From Boswellia sacra (Eukaryota; Streptophyta; Magnoliopsida; Sapindales; Burseraceae), in contig SNVD02010473.1 in NCBI GenBank assembly GCA_013180625.2, positions 1,240,001-1,304,000 of the forward strand: a DNA stretch of 64,000 nucleotides. Reading direction: 5' to 3'. Position 1 is the first letter of the stretch. Each line of letters opens with the position of its first letter. The notes under the pieces were generated by a model. The model saw only the letters and a list, made by a program, of their open reading frames with translations, was not told the origin of the DNA and made no database searches. Made by a program: the position numbers and the translations under genes. Positions 1 to 14,700 of this stretch are shown here, one piece after another.

Positions 1-736
1 TACAAAATTATGATATAAAATTGAGACATAAAATTGAGACATATAATATTATTCTATTCAATAAATGACAATTATTTGATGTAATTAGATCATTGATATT
101 CAAACAAATCACTCAATATCACGCATTATTTACCTTATTCATGTTAATCTAGAAATATCTCGAGTTTCTAATCTTGAGTTTCGTAATCAATGTAATGGTT
201 GACTCATGTATCGACTAATATTACTCACTGTGATGGTCTCGGAGCATCTCAATGCAAGGGTTGGCAACAAATTTTGGTGTAGGTTTGTTAAAAAAACTGC
301 AAGATCAGTTGTGCAAAGAGATATCTAAATTGGAAGCCATTAAAGAAGGCAGCTTATTGGAGGGCTCCGGCCAAAGGGAATACTTGTCTTTTTCTGGCGT
401 TTTGATTTAGTCACCAAATTCTAGAGATTTCGGATAGAAGTTAATTTAAAAAAAAAAAAAAGGAAAATGTATACTACATTCTGGTACAACATGATGATCA
501 AATATATTCATTATTCATATAATGATAAAATAATAAGTAGATTTAAACATTTAAATTCATTATATTTTAGAATCGAAACCCGAGTGAAAAATAATAATAT
601 TATTCTAAAATATATATGCTCCAAAGATGAGATACCTTTGTGCCAATTTGTAATCGTATAAATATACCATTTTAACGATAATATCTATCAAACGTGTTTT
701 TAATTTTTAATTAAAAATTTGTATAATTTTTTATAA
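1..736. other. AT-rich intergenic DNA, no gene seen
   Basis: Short open frames only, none with codon bias or a recognisable domain. A 13-base A run lies near 450-463. Nothing else can be supported. Confidence 0.5.
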
Positions 737-744
737 TTATAAAG

Positions 745-1298
745 TAGGTATGGCAATGGACGGGGCAAAGGTGAGGAGGCCCTCCCCATTCCTCGCCCCA
801 TTATTCAATTTAACACACAATTCCCACTCATTTCTCATATTTTTTAAGGTGGGACGAGGATGAAAAATCTCCATCAAATGAATGCTTTCCACAATCCCAC
901 CTTATTCCCTATATCAACATCTTTTATATAACTAAACTTAGAGTCTAAACAAAATAACATGATATTTTATTTTTAGACAATAATATAATTTTATGTTTTT
1001 TTGTAATAATCAATAATATATTAAATGTTATATAAAAATAGTATTTATAATTTTCTATATTCTTTATATGTAATAGTTTATTATATGAAAATAAAAATAA
1101 TTTTATATTTTATATTTTTATATATAATGATAGGGCGCGGGACGGGTGTGTAGTGGGGAGTAAAAAACCTATCCCTATCCCACCACAATGCGAGGATTAA
1201 AAATCTACCTCATTTTCATGAAGACTACCCCCTCCCCACCCCACTAGAAGTAAATACCAATAGATCCTCCAACCCCACGGTATATTTTACCATCCCTA
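745..1298. mobile_element. hAT-type non-autonomous element (MITE), 554 bp
   Basis: The element is flanked by a perfect 8-bp direct repeat, TTATAAAG, at 737-744 and 1299-1306, which is the target-site duplication length of the hAT superfamily. Its ends are short imperfect inverted repeats: TAGGTATGGCAA at the left and, on the opposite strand, TAGGGATGGTAA at the right. The outer 100 bp on each side are rich in C and G (runs such as CCCCTCCCC), while the middle is very AT-rich. It has no open frame of transposase size, so it must have been mobilised in trans. Superfamily assignment rests on target-duplication length and terminal sequence only. Confidence 0.75.
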
Positions 1299-1306
1299 TT
1301 ATAAAG

Positions 1307-4300
1307 ATAACGAGAATGCAATATGTAAAAAGAGTTAAAACGCGAGTTAACAAAAACATTTTATAAGATTTTTGTGATTGGTATCCTTCGTACGTCGTTA
1401 GGACCATTAAATTTGAGGCAAACCGAATCAAACTTTCAATGACTGTGAGGGAGCATAATATTTCAATAATAATATATGGCAATCTCCCAATTAAGTTTTA
1501 CTCTAGAGTTTGGGAGTAGAATATTTATTAAATAATTTTATATTTAAATTTTGTATATATTAATCGATGTGTCATACAAGATGAATGAAAAGAGTACACA
1601 TAAAAAATTTTATTAGGTTAATGACAATAAATAATATAACAATGAATGAGCAATATTTGTACGCATAAGTTTACAAGTGCTGGCATCACTCATATTTCTC
1701 ATACTAAAAAGAGTGAACTAATTTCAAGTTAAATTTGAGTTTCGAGCATAACAAATCTTAATTTATCATAATAATAATAATAAACTTGCAAGTTTCGTAT
1801 ACGAATTGATATGTCAAAATAGAAGTGATGAATGGTAAAAGTACCAAAAAAGTAATGTAATAAATGTCTGTTATTAACGTAATAATCATATATATATATA
1901 TATATATATAGCATCAAGTGACTGGAAATGGGTCCATTTTGATTTTTTTTTTGGTAATTATTTTAAAAGCAGTGTTTAACCTGTAAAAATAGAATTTTAA
2001 TAAATTGTTGTTGGTTGCTTGTAGCTTTGGTTGAGTTACTATACTGTATACAAATTAATGTTCAATAATAATAAATTATCTGAATATATTTTATTATGTA
2101 GAAGAGCCAAGTATAGCTTTTAAAATATAATAAAGACATCTTATCAATAATATAATAAAGTTAGTCTTAGGGGAATAAAATCCATACAATAATATAAATT
2201 ATTGGCATTGGAGAAGTTGGATACCTAATCAATTTGGCTTGAATTAAGGGAACATGTTACCCAACTTCATGAGATATAGTCAAAATTTGAGAATATTGGT
2301 CAAAAAAATTACTCTTCAAATTATGAAAGTCATTATCGAATATTTCCAAAATAGTATACTCTAAAATTTCATTAAATTTATATATTAATCATCTCATATA
2401 AAGGAAGGCTCCTACTTATTTTCTAAATTGGATAATTTACTTGTAAATTAAGGCGAATCTTAAATAATAATAATAATTATTATTATTATATTAATGATTG
2501 GGTATTGCCCTTTATTTTATCCAAAAAGGAGACAAATGAAGCATTCATCATGGTGAATGTCTAGGCATTATGTATGTCAGTTATAAGTGATAATGTACGA
2601 AAAAGATAACTTCATATTTTATACTTAATTATACTACTTTTGTTATATATTAATAAATTCTTGCAACACAATGTATTAGGTATTAAAAATTGCAAATACA
2701 AGTGGTTATGTGCAAACAAAACAAATTTGAATACGACAATAATATATAAGCTTAGATTCAAATTTTTTTTGTTCGTGTACAGGAAGTTAGCGTTATTGAG
2801 ATAAGGGTTTATCAGACTCTGATCGTCATGCTTGTATCGTAAATTATGTGTTGTTGGTAACTATTTAGATTAGGAATTAAGTTGATGACGCAAACAGTTG
2901 TATATGCTATTATTCTTGGATTAGAATTAGAGGGTTTGTCACCGAAGTCATGCTTTGCTTTGCTTGGGTTGATCAACAACCACAACTTCCGCTAATTAAG
3001 CAATGAGTTTGGCCACAAAACCACAACAATCATTGACCTCAATTTAACCTTGTTTACTTTAGCAGCTAACCCTCAAAATAAGATGCTTTTCTTTTCTTTT
3101 CATTTCTTAACGTCTCTCACAACAATCATGCCACCATTCTCATACTAATTCTCATGGGCCACAGCCACTCCACTTCTGCAACACTCAACTCCTAATGATG
3201 TGTTAATTAATTTTCAGATTTTTTCTTTTAATTCAGTTTATATAATGTCAATTGTGTTTCTGTGTGCTTGTGAACCAACTTGTTTATTTGCAAAGAACAC
3301 CAACTGGGTATTATAGCTTAGCTGGATTCTGGGGTGGCATATTTGCTTGTTAAAGGTTTAGATAATATAAAAAAATTTAGAGATGTGACGAGTAAGAAAA
3401 TGTATAGCTAGGTTGGAAACTGGGCAAAAGTCTTAAACAAGTTATTATTCTTTGTTTATTAAGTAATACTTTGGTAAAGTCTAACCTTTTGCTTCATTTT
3501 TTTTAAATATTTTTTAATTTATAACTTGGAACTTGAGAGCTTGAGCTCGTCCCTCATTAGTGCTACGCTATAATGGTATTAATAACTTTACTGATTAGAA
3601 AATAGATAAAGTATCAATTGGATGGGGAGAAATATAGAAAATTGGAAATTTGATAAACTATCAGACACTTTATTTATTTATTTATTTTGTCCTAAGCTTA
3701 TGCCTCGAAATGCTAATATCAATGGCCCATCATCTTTGATTAGCTGACTGACTGGCAACACACAAGGGCAACCAACAACTATACAACTAGAAAACTTGGC
3801 CACAGATTCTCAATTTCTTCTCATAAATGGACTTGTAAGAGGACCCAAAATTAGTTCTTTTCTTGGGCTTTTCTCTCTAAAGAGAAGTATCTTGATTGTT
3901 TCGAAGAAGACCCAGGCTATCTGCAAGCATGGCCCATGTACACTATTTATTTTTTCTTTTTTTTTTTATACAATTTTAAATCTTAATGTAATTTTTAATT
4001 AAGAAATATTTATAAGATGATCTTTATTTCTAGGAAGAAATATTTATTAATTGTAATTTGTAAAGAATATTTTTTTGTTGTTAATATAATTTTTCCACTA
4101 AGACAATAGTATACTTTATTTAAAAATAATTTGTTTCTATAATTTTATATACAAATTTTATGATTTTTAATGTTTATAATTTCATTATCTTTTTATTTAT
4201 TTTAACTACTAAATATTTAAGATAAAATAATTAATAATAATTAGAAAAATTATTTCTATGCTAGTAGAAATTTAGAATTGTTCTTAAGAGACAATAATTA

Positions 4301-4339
4301 AAAAATTATTTTTTAATTGTTAATGCAAATTTTATTAAT
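1307..4339. other. AT-rich intergenic DNA with simple repeats
   Basis: No gene is supported. The block holds an (AT)n microsatellite at 1888-1910 and an AAT/ATT near-palindrome at about 2464-2494. A less AT-rich patch at 2930-3200 and 3720-3945 has no coding signal that I can defend. Confidence 0.45.
1888..1910. repeat. (AT)n microsatellite
   Basis: Uninterrupted alternating A and T over 23 bases. Confidence 0.95.
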
Positions 4340-4354
4340 TAAAAAAATTTTTGT

Positions 4355-4580
4355 CCTAGCAAGCCGGCCCACCAAGCTATGCAGGTCTAGCCTACAAGCC
4401 CACCTCATGGTCTTTGTCTGATCTCCCACCTGGCCAAGCTTGGCCATAGCCTACCCTGTAGCAGGCAGACAAGCCAATCCAGGCCGAGATGTAGGTCGTG
4501 ATAGGGGGGTTAGGCTGATCTAAGCCGAGGCTTTTGCCATCTCTTGCTGTCGCTTTGGGTTTTCTTAGTACCATCTTACT
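4355..4580. mobile_element. GC-rich island, probable degenerate DNA transposon relic
   Basis: About 220 bp of GC-rich sequence sits sharply inside AT-rich DNA. On the minus strand one end reads AGAGATGGCAAAAG, close to the terminal repeats of the hAT-type elements at 745 and 4662. No intact target duplication or matching second end was found, so this is only a probable relic. Confidence 0.3.
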
Positions 4581-4661
4581 AATTGGATAAATAATCGACG
4601 ATTAATCTTTAGAAAATACGTACTTTAGAATGAGTTTCTATTTTGTTTGCAAAATTATCCC

Positions 4662-4877
4662 TAAGAATGGCAATTTGATCCGGCCAGGGCCATTTCACGT
4701 ATAACTTTGCTACCACACACACACATATATAAAAGTATCAGAATTAAAAAAAAAAAATACAACCCGGGTTTTAATCTCGGGTTATTAAAAAACTTGGCCT
4801 CGACTCTGAGAAAAAAATTATGGGAAATTTTTCGGGGCCGAGGTGTCCAACCCTGACCCCGGGTTTTGCTATCCCTA
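4662..4877. mobile_element. hAT-type non-autonomous element (MITE), 216 bp
   Basis: A perfect 8-bp direct repeat, ATTATCCC, flanks the element at 4654-4661 and 4878-4885. The left end reads TAAGAATGGCAA and the right end, read on the minus strand, TAGGGATAGCAA, giving short imperfect inverted repeats related to those of the element at 745-1298. Internal sequence contains CCCGGGTTTT-type motifs at both sides and a short (CA)n tract near 4711-4722. There is no coding capacity. Confidence 0.75.
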
Positions 4878-4885
4878 ATTATCCC

Positions 4886-6850
4886 CAATTAAATAAAAGA
4901 AGAATGTTATTCACTTATTCTATATGTATATAGTCAAATGTCTTGGCTCTTTAGAGCAAGAGTCTCTCTATAATCCCATTTAATGATAAAAGTAATTCTC
5001 AATTTTGTATGCAATTAAAATAAAATATACTCTTACAATTAATTTTCCAATCCCATTTTTAAGGGAAGCATTTTATCTTTAAAAATAGATTATAATTATA
5101 ATGATTCGCAAGGAGATGTCCAATTAATCATTCAAAGATAGAGTGATAGTGGCGCCATTAGCTTTGAAAAGATATTATTTGTACCGAGCAATGAAATGCT
5201 AAGCAAAGAACTGCTAAACCCTCTAAACGATATGAAAAATATACAAATTTTTAATCTGTGTAAGTGAGATGAGAGACAAACTTTAGTAAAATGTGGGCAA
5301 TCGAATAAATTATGTAGCACAACTAATCCCGCAATGTTTGATTTGATAATATTACCAAAACAAGTTTTACCTATATCTATTATATCATAGATATAGAGGT
5401 TCCCCATTAAAAAATAAGTTAAGAAAAAATAATAAAAAGATTAGGAATATATTTCTATACATTAAAATTGATCAAATTGAAATGCTCACGGATAAAAATG
5501 ATCAAAAAGAAAAAATTATATTATAGAAACATATGTCTATAAATTACATAGTTCTGCGTAAAATGTAGAAGCATGAAACATGAAGCCCACTTTTCAAAGG
5601 ATGAAACTAAGATGAAAGGGTCAAAACTTGTTCAAATGACCCATTGAGTTCACCAGTCATTCATTCAATTTGCTTTACTATCATGACTAGGGTGGGGCTT
5701 CAATCAACTAAACTTAATGTAGGATCTAAGAATCTTTGGTTTGTCATTCGAAAAATAATTTTTAGAAAATTTAGTTGTTGTTATTATAATTATTTAAAAA
5801 TTTGAAAACACATTTTAAATAATACCCATAAAAAACTATTTCAAAATTAAACCCGATGGAAAACAAATAAAATAATTTCTTATTATGGATTTTCATATAT
5901 TATATTATACTTTATGATACATTCCGAAAGTTGTTTTTAAAAACATTTAATTTAGCGATTCACAAACATGTTTATCTAATTTAATTAACATGTTTGTAAT
6001 AATATATATGTGCTAATGGTTAACTATTACCTTAAAGTTTTGCAGTTTTCAAAATCTAGATGAATGGCTGTTAACCTGCATTACATTAAAAAGTAAAATA
6101 AAACCATCACTAATCCTTAATTTGACAAGGAATGAAATTTATAATATAATTGCAATTTTAGTTAGTGAGGGAACAAGATAAAGATAACTCAACCATTTAG
6201 GTACTCCTATTTCCTATAATATACAAGCAATTTTCATAATTCTCACCCAACTCAAACATTTTTACATAAATATAATATCATATGGTCACCGAGTCACCAA
6301 CCATTTCCTAATTAGAGTCCACCAGTTTGCGTAGGACACCCTAAGGAGAAATAGAAGAAACCATTTTCACTTTCCTAGTCTTTTTAATAATCCTACATAA
6401 CTTTGTTTACTTAATCGTACCAATTAATTATGATCAATTTCATTAATACACAAACCATAGATTTCATCATTTTCAAATCTTAATAAGTGGGTTTTCATTT
6501 GTTTTAAATATAAGTTTATGATATTATTTGAAATTTGGCATAAATACGAAATGTCAAAATCAATCTTAACTATACAGATTCTTCACATTTGATACAATCC
6601 TGAACGATTTCTGATTACACTCTTCATATTTGGTTGTTATACTTGATTTGATATCAACCTAAAATATTAATTTTTAACGAGTTGGATATAGAAACTTTTA
6701 TATATTAAAAATGTTATTCGATGTGGAATGATGACACTTGTGCTTTTAAAACCCGGTTGATTTATCATAATCATAATCATGATCGTTGTTATTGTTTAAT
6801 GATTTACCCAATTTTCTATAGATGAGCAGTTAATTACTAACTAGAGGCTA
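4886..6850. other. AT-rich intergenic DNA, nothing recognised
   Basis: No gene, RNA or clear repeat could be identified. A 91-codon minus-strand frame around 5132-5407 has no similarity that I recognise and no flanking gene structure. Confidence 0.4.
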
Positions 6851-6879
6851 AACATGCTTGAACTCCAGCCTAAGCAAGC

Positions 6880-7245
6880 AGGAAAGCAATCACTCCCAAT
6901 CGAAAACGGATCCAAAATCTAAATCCGATTTCATTTCCACGTGATTAACCACAGGGTGGGGTTAAAAATCAACCAGAGTTAAAATTTAACCCTAGATCAG
7001 GGCTTGGCTGGCAGCAGTGGCAGGTCACATGTCATATAGCCTTATCTCATGTGAGTTGCTGCAAATTCTTGGACAAATTTTGTCCGTTTATCGCTACCGA
7101 GGACCAACCACCACGCGCATTCCTTTAGCTCAAGCGCACGTGGTCTACGTTTCCCGGTTAAAAAGTGCCACAGTCCACGTTGTCCAACAAGCAAGGCGGT
7201 ATTCGTCACGCGCCAGGAGCCGCTGGTTTAGTGTTTAATTTGTTG
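6880..7245. promoter_or_regulatory. CpG-rich island with a G-box, possible regulatory region
   Basis: CpG dinucleotides and GC content are much higher here than in the flanking DNA. It contains CACGTGG at 7137-7143 (a G-box/ABRE core) and further ACG-rich motifs (CACGCG, TCCACGTT). It lies about 0.9 kb upstream of the tubulin promoter, so it may be a distal element of that gene. No coding function can be supported for the open frame it contains. Confidence 0.3.
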
Positions 7246-8138
7246 GCAACAGAAGCATATAAATATTTGTGTAGGTTGATATGTCACGAGTACAAAATGC
7301 AATAAATTTCTTAGCCCATTTTTTTACTCTTGTTGACTATTTTACCCTGGACCCCATGCCTTACAATGTATTGAATTGACTCATGTACCCCCCTCCCTCC
7401 CATGTTAAATGATTATGACGAGAGAGAGAGATAAAATTTCTATATCAAAAGGTGAATGATTTTTAAATTTATTATTTGGTAGCTATATGTATTAAGACAA
7501 CGATTTTATTTAGAAAAATAAATTTTTATATTATTATTTTTAAAATAGGACTATGTTTGATATTAAGTGCAAAATTTAGGTAAAAATAAAATTTTAAAAT
7601 TTCAATAAAGGTTGATTAAGTAATTGAATGTGCTCCGTTAATCCCACCATGAATATACTTAGGTAGAGTACATAAAACTAGTGCGCCGGTATATAAAAGA
7701 GAAAAAGTAATAAAATTAAATTATATTAAATTATGGTAGGAAATCACAAATTATTTATTACATTAATATCTTAACTTTAATCTTTCACGATTGGTTAATT
7801 GGGTGGCAGGAAATGTCTGGCAATAGCCGATAGGTCCGATCTGAAAAATATGATAAAGAAGGTTCAACAGCAGTAAACCCCACCGACCTCACTACCAAAA
7901 ACATTCGTCAGATATTTTCAAAATTCAGTCAAAGGACATTCTCGTCATTTAATGAAGGGCATATTAGTCTTAGATTCTCCGCCAATTTTTTAAAATCCAA
8001 ACCCTCAACTAATCACAAACAGACAAACCCCATCCTGGCCGTTCATTAGCTCCCATCCAACGACATCCAACGGCCCTTCACAAAAAAGGAGGGAACGACC
8101 ACGGACCGTCAGATCTCACTCCTCACTCTCTACTCTCC

Positions 8139-8162
8139 TTATATACAACTCTCTAGGGTTAA
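8139..8162 (+). promoter_or_regulatory. Core promoter of the beta-tubulin gene: TATA box and telo-box
   Basis: TTATATA at 8139-8145 is a well-placed TATA box. It is followed by TAGGGTTAA at 8154-8162, the reverse complement of the telo-box (AAACCCTA) that is common near starts of plant genes active in dividing cells. A CT-rich leader follows. Transcription would start near 8170. Confidence 0.6.
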
Positions 8163-8259
8163 TTTCCTTGCCATTGTCATTTCATTTTCAATTTCAAGTT
8201 CGATTTTGTTCCTGCTTTCATATCTCTCTCTTCTCGAAAGAAGCACTCACTCTGCTCAG

Positions 8260-9141
8260 GTAAATCTCTGACCGTTCTTGCATTTTAGATCTACGATTAG
8301 GGATAAATTAGTGATGAATTTGTTTATTTTTGCTCTGCTTCTTGTTTGATGTTGTTAGATTGTTTCGATATGTTATTGGATCTGTGAATCGTCTGGTTTT
8401 CGCATCATTTTGGTTGTCATTTCAGTGATTCTAAGTTTTTGATGTTAATTTGCTGTAGTTATTTGTGATTTTGTGATTTTCTTTTGTTGTTTGGATTAGA
8501 TCATTGAAGGATTGTTGATTTTGAAGTATAGTTAAGTGAAATTTCGTTGAATTTTACTGATATGAGGAGTTGATTCGGAAATTGCATGGATTGTAGTTTG
8601 ACGAAGTCTCAATTGCTTGACTTTTCTCGACATTTTTGTTTTGTTGCAGTGAGAAGTTGCTAGATCTGTTGTGTGTATTTGTTCTACTGAGTAGAAGTGA
8701 GTGATTTAAGTTCATTGCGTTAAGTGACATTTTTATCATGATCTGCAAGTTATTCAAGATTTGTAGTGCTTTTAGTTGATCATGTTGACTGCGGTTTTAA
8801 CTTCAACTTTTCTGTTATGTTTTCTGAATTTTTGAAGAAATGTTTGGCTTAAACCGAGCGATTGTTGCCGTTAATGACTTAAATTTTATCAAATTAATAC
8901 AATTTGACTTAATATAAGTTGCTTTATTCTTTTAAAATATGCTTGTGGCACCCAAGCTTTGATTTTGATCAAATTACAAGTACTAAGACTTCTTCATTGA
9001 AAAGTTAGTGTATTTTATGTTTAAGGTTTCTATATATGATTTCGTGGGTGTGGTTCGTTTCTGGATCTTGCAGAGGTTAAAATAGTATTTATAGACTGTC
9101 TTTAAATTTAATTGTTAACAACTTTTCTCTCTTTAATTCAG
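8260..9141 (+). other. 5' UTR intron of the beta-tubulin gene
   Basis: A donor (CAG|GTAAAT) follows the CT-rich leader, and an acceptor (AATTCAG|GGAAG) lies five bases before the tubulin ATG at 9147. The 882-base intron is T-rich on the + strand, as plant introns are. Leader introns of this kind in plant tubulin, actin and ubiquitin genes often raise expression; that role is inferred from the family, not seen here. Confidence 0.75.
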
Positions 9142-9146
9142 GGAAG

Positions 9147-11634
<2,488 letters not shown>

Positions 11635-11639
11635 GGAGG

Positions 11640-12100
11640 CCGTATATATTTGTAATGTGAATGAAGAGTCTTCGTTTTGCAGTCTGTTTCTTCCTCTCTA
11701 GTTAAAATGGACTACTTACTACTAGTGGACGTGGTGGGAGAGCTTATGATACGATGATATAGATGCATGCTTGGAAGTAGTAGTGTGTTACCTTACCTAT
11801 ATCTGTTTTGGATTTGATTTCCTTCTACATTCTATCATATCTGAAGTCGGTTGTCTCATATTCTGTTGATGGTATATTTTGTATTATGGCAGTGGTATGC
11901 AATTTGCATATTTTTCTTCCCATGATTTTTCGCTCATCATTCTAGTCTGTTATGCTTTAGCCCCGATAAACCAACCTTCTTGCTTCTTTGAAATGTGGAA
12001 TTCCTTTGGATTCCGACTTTTCATAAGCTTTTTGGTTATCTTATCTGTTCATATGGGCGATGGCTGCCTCTAATGGAAATTTAGGATGGTCATCAGCCTA
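11640..12100 (+). other. 3' UTR and downstream region of the beta-tubulin gene
   Basis: T-rich sequence after the stop, with TTGTAA/TTTGTA-type upstream elements near 11650 and 11876 that suit plant polyadenylation. The exact poly(A) site cannot be read from sequence. Confidence 0.4.
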
Positions 12101-12859
12101 ATTTTATCGATTTTCCTCGGGTTACAGTTAAAACTTTTAAATGTATTTCTAGAGCAGATGTTTTTTAGTCTGATCAGCTGATGCTCTGAAATTGCTTCTG
12201 AGTTTCTGTAAGGAGAGAGCTTTAGATCTACGTGAAATAAAATCAAAGTGTCTGCTCATTGTTCAATGAGCGATAATTGTAAAAGAATCGCATAAGTGGG
12301 TGACCAAATCCCTGCATTATAAAGTCTAATGCTGCTGTATAAATAATTGAAATTCTCTAACGTTTTCCGTGAGAGAAAATAAACGGCATTAGGGTTTATA
12401 AATGAAGGGGTGGGTTCTGTGTGGGGCGGGTGCACAGAAGATTTATTTTTTATTTGTGGAGTTATTATGTCCTTGTAACTCATTTGGAGATATTTTAATA
12501 ATAGAAATTTATGGGTGTTGCAAGTATTACTTTTCAATTCAATATAAGATGCTCGCCAGAATCATGACACTCAAACCTTAAACAATATTTAAAATTCACA
12601 TAATTAAAATAGAAAGTTTTCCTGTTTTTTATTGATAATAGGAAAGATAAAATATTTATCCATATTTCTATCAAAAGTTAAGCATATTCAAAGAAACCAG
12701 AAAAAAAAAGGGAAAATCAATCATATCTAAGTTTCGGTAATTCATCAACTCTTCTTAACATATCCTGAAAGATTACAAGTGCGAGTCTCATGATTGTTTT
12801 CACAAATTATACAAGACATCCCACTTGATATGTTATATGTTATGATTGTATGGTTAGAA

Positions 12860-12863
<4 letters not shown>

Positions 12864-12905
<42 letters not shown>
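12864..12905. repeat. (AT)n microsatellite
   Basis: About 21 AT units without interruption. Confidence 0.95.
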
Positions 12906-12908
<3 letters not shown>

Positions 12909-13883
12909 ACAAAGCTTTGTGACAGGCAGTCAGAATATAAACCATTATTCTGGTTCTCACTATTCTTATTCTGAGGCTATTAAACCTTATAATTATCTTT
13001 TCAAATGTTGTTTATGTCTCTTCGAAATTTTCTACAAACATAAGCAAATCCTTCAGTATACTTTTATGACAAATATTATGAAGGTTTTTTTTTTTTTAAT
13101 TCGTTTTTTTTTTCCTTCAAAGTAATTTTAAAGTTGATGAAATCTAATAGAGTCTTAGTGGACATGCCCAGAAGCTCTGGTGCATGAACTAACCCAAGTA
13201 ACTCGGTGGGCTTTATCCTAAAAAAATGTATAAATCTTGATGTCGGCAAAGCACAAAACACATGTTGGGATGAGGGTAGGCCCAGTCACTATCTTAAAGT
13301 AAAGTGATTAGATTTCATTGTCACATCGTCTCCACTAATCACTTGTTCAATTACAATCATTAAGGAGGGTGGGACTTGAATTTGCTGTTGAAATGTCATT
13401 CATCCTTCCCCACAAATAATTCATTCTCTCCGCACCATCGTATAACGTTAAGACACTGATTTGTAATTATTATCATTATTAAGTCGGTAACATATTCTAA
13501 ATTTTAGTCTAACTACGATGATTCATCCCATAGAATGATTAAATTTTATTCATTTTATGTATTTTTTATAGAAATGGTAAAATGTCATAATTTATATGCT
13601 CCTAAGGTCTTATACTTGGAAGTAAATCTCGAATACAATCCATAGTTACTCATATATTAAGAACATTACATTTTCTTCCATTTAAATCCAAGAATATGTT
13701 TGACTTTATAAATCATTTTTAAATTTCTTTCCAAAGTTTGGCGTTATTGTTGTGGATAAAAATTTCATGCATATATCTATGAACTAAGAAATTTTGATTG
13801 TTTTTTAAAAAGATGTCAAAAACACTATCTATAAAATAGGATATGCTTTTCCTGTGTTTTTTTATCAAGTATTTTAAGTACTT

Positions 13884-13914
<31 letters not shown>

Positions 13915-13925
13915 GAGAGGGAGAG
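13884..13925. repeat. Poly(A) followed by (GA)n
   Basis: A run of about 20 A is followed by alternating GA units, one broken by GG. Confidence 0.9.
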
Positions 13926-14493
13926 AACATTGCATAACACTACTAATAGCTGTGAATTAAAAAAGTGGCATATCATATGAGTTGTCTCATATTGGCTTCA
14001 TTTGGTAGAAACAAAATGGTACTTGATTCACTTCCTTTGCTTCGTATTGGCAAGTAAGAAACATCTCTTCCATAATGACAACTTTCTCAACTCATTCAAA
14101 CAAGTGAATCACCATTAGACTCAAAAACCGATATTAATATCACACTGTTTGGAGATTTCATTGATAAAATAATACCTTTATGGAACTTAACTTGTTTCAG
14201 CATATCAAATAGGCAGAAATTATTTTTTTATTATTTTCTTTTGGTAAAATGGTGATTATTATAGTTGGTCGAAGTTGAAGATGATGGAGAACATTTGATT
14301 AAATGGAAAATGTAATAGGATAATCCGCAATTATCAAAGATAATGATGGTGATTGTGGGTGATTTGATATTAATTAATTGTTCACATTAGTCATTATTAT
14401 TTAGCAATAAAAGATAGACTCACAAATACTAATTAAGTTGTTAAATTAATAGTTAGTGACATATTATGATAGTACATTTTTTAGAGAGATCAA

Positions 14494-14700
14494 TATAATT
14501 ACACTTATAACTCATATACAACTAGTTATATATATATACACATATATTGTGATAATCTAAATTATTAAAATATTAGTTGATAGATAATTATCATATCATG
14601 TAATTTAATTTTCTTAATTATTTTTATTTTTTTAACTCATTCAAAGATATTTTGTCAATTCAGATTGTAAGAACTATTAGTTGTAAATAGGTTACATATG
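14494..14700. mobile_element. MITE, copy 1 of a three-copy family
   Basis: The sequence resembles the copies at 43932-44140 and 44626-44821: a terminal segment like TAATTACACTTATAACTCAT, a core ATATTAGTTGATAGATAATT, then an AT-rich stretch with ATTTTTATTTTT and a terminal segment whose reverse complement resembles the left end. No coding capacity. Superfamily not determined; ends are approximate. Confidence 0.45.

Larger units (their letters stand above)
12101..14480. other. AT-rich intergenic DNA with microsatellites
   Basis: No gene is supported. It contains an (AT)n tract at 12864-12905 and a poly(A)-(GA)n tract at about 13884-13925. Confidence 0.45.

Noticed and set aside
5132..5407. A 91-codon minus-strand frame
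   Set aside because: No recognised family, no introns or promoter context.
12256..12537. A 93-codon minus-strand frame downstream of tubulin
   Set aside because: No similarity, AT-driven composition, and it overlaps what looks like + strand leader-like sequence.
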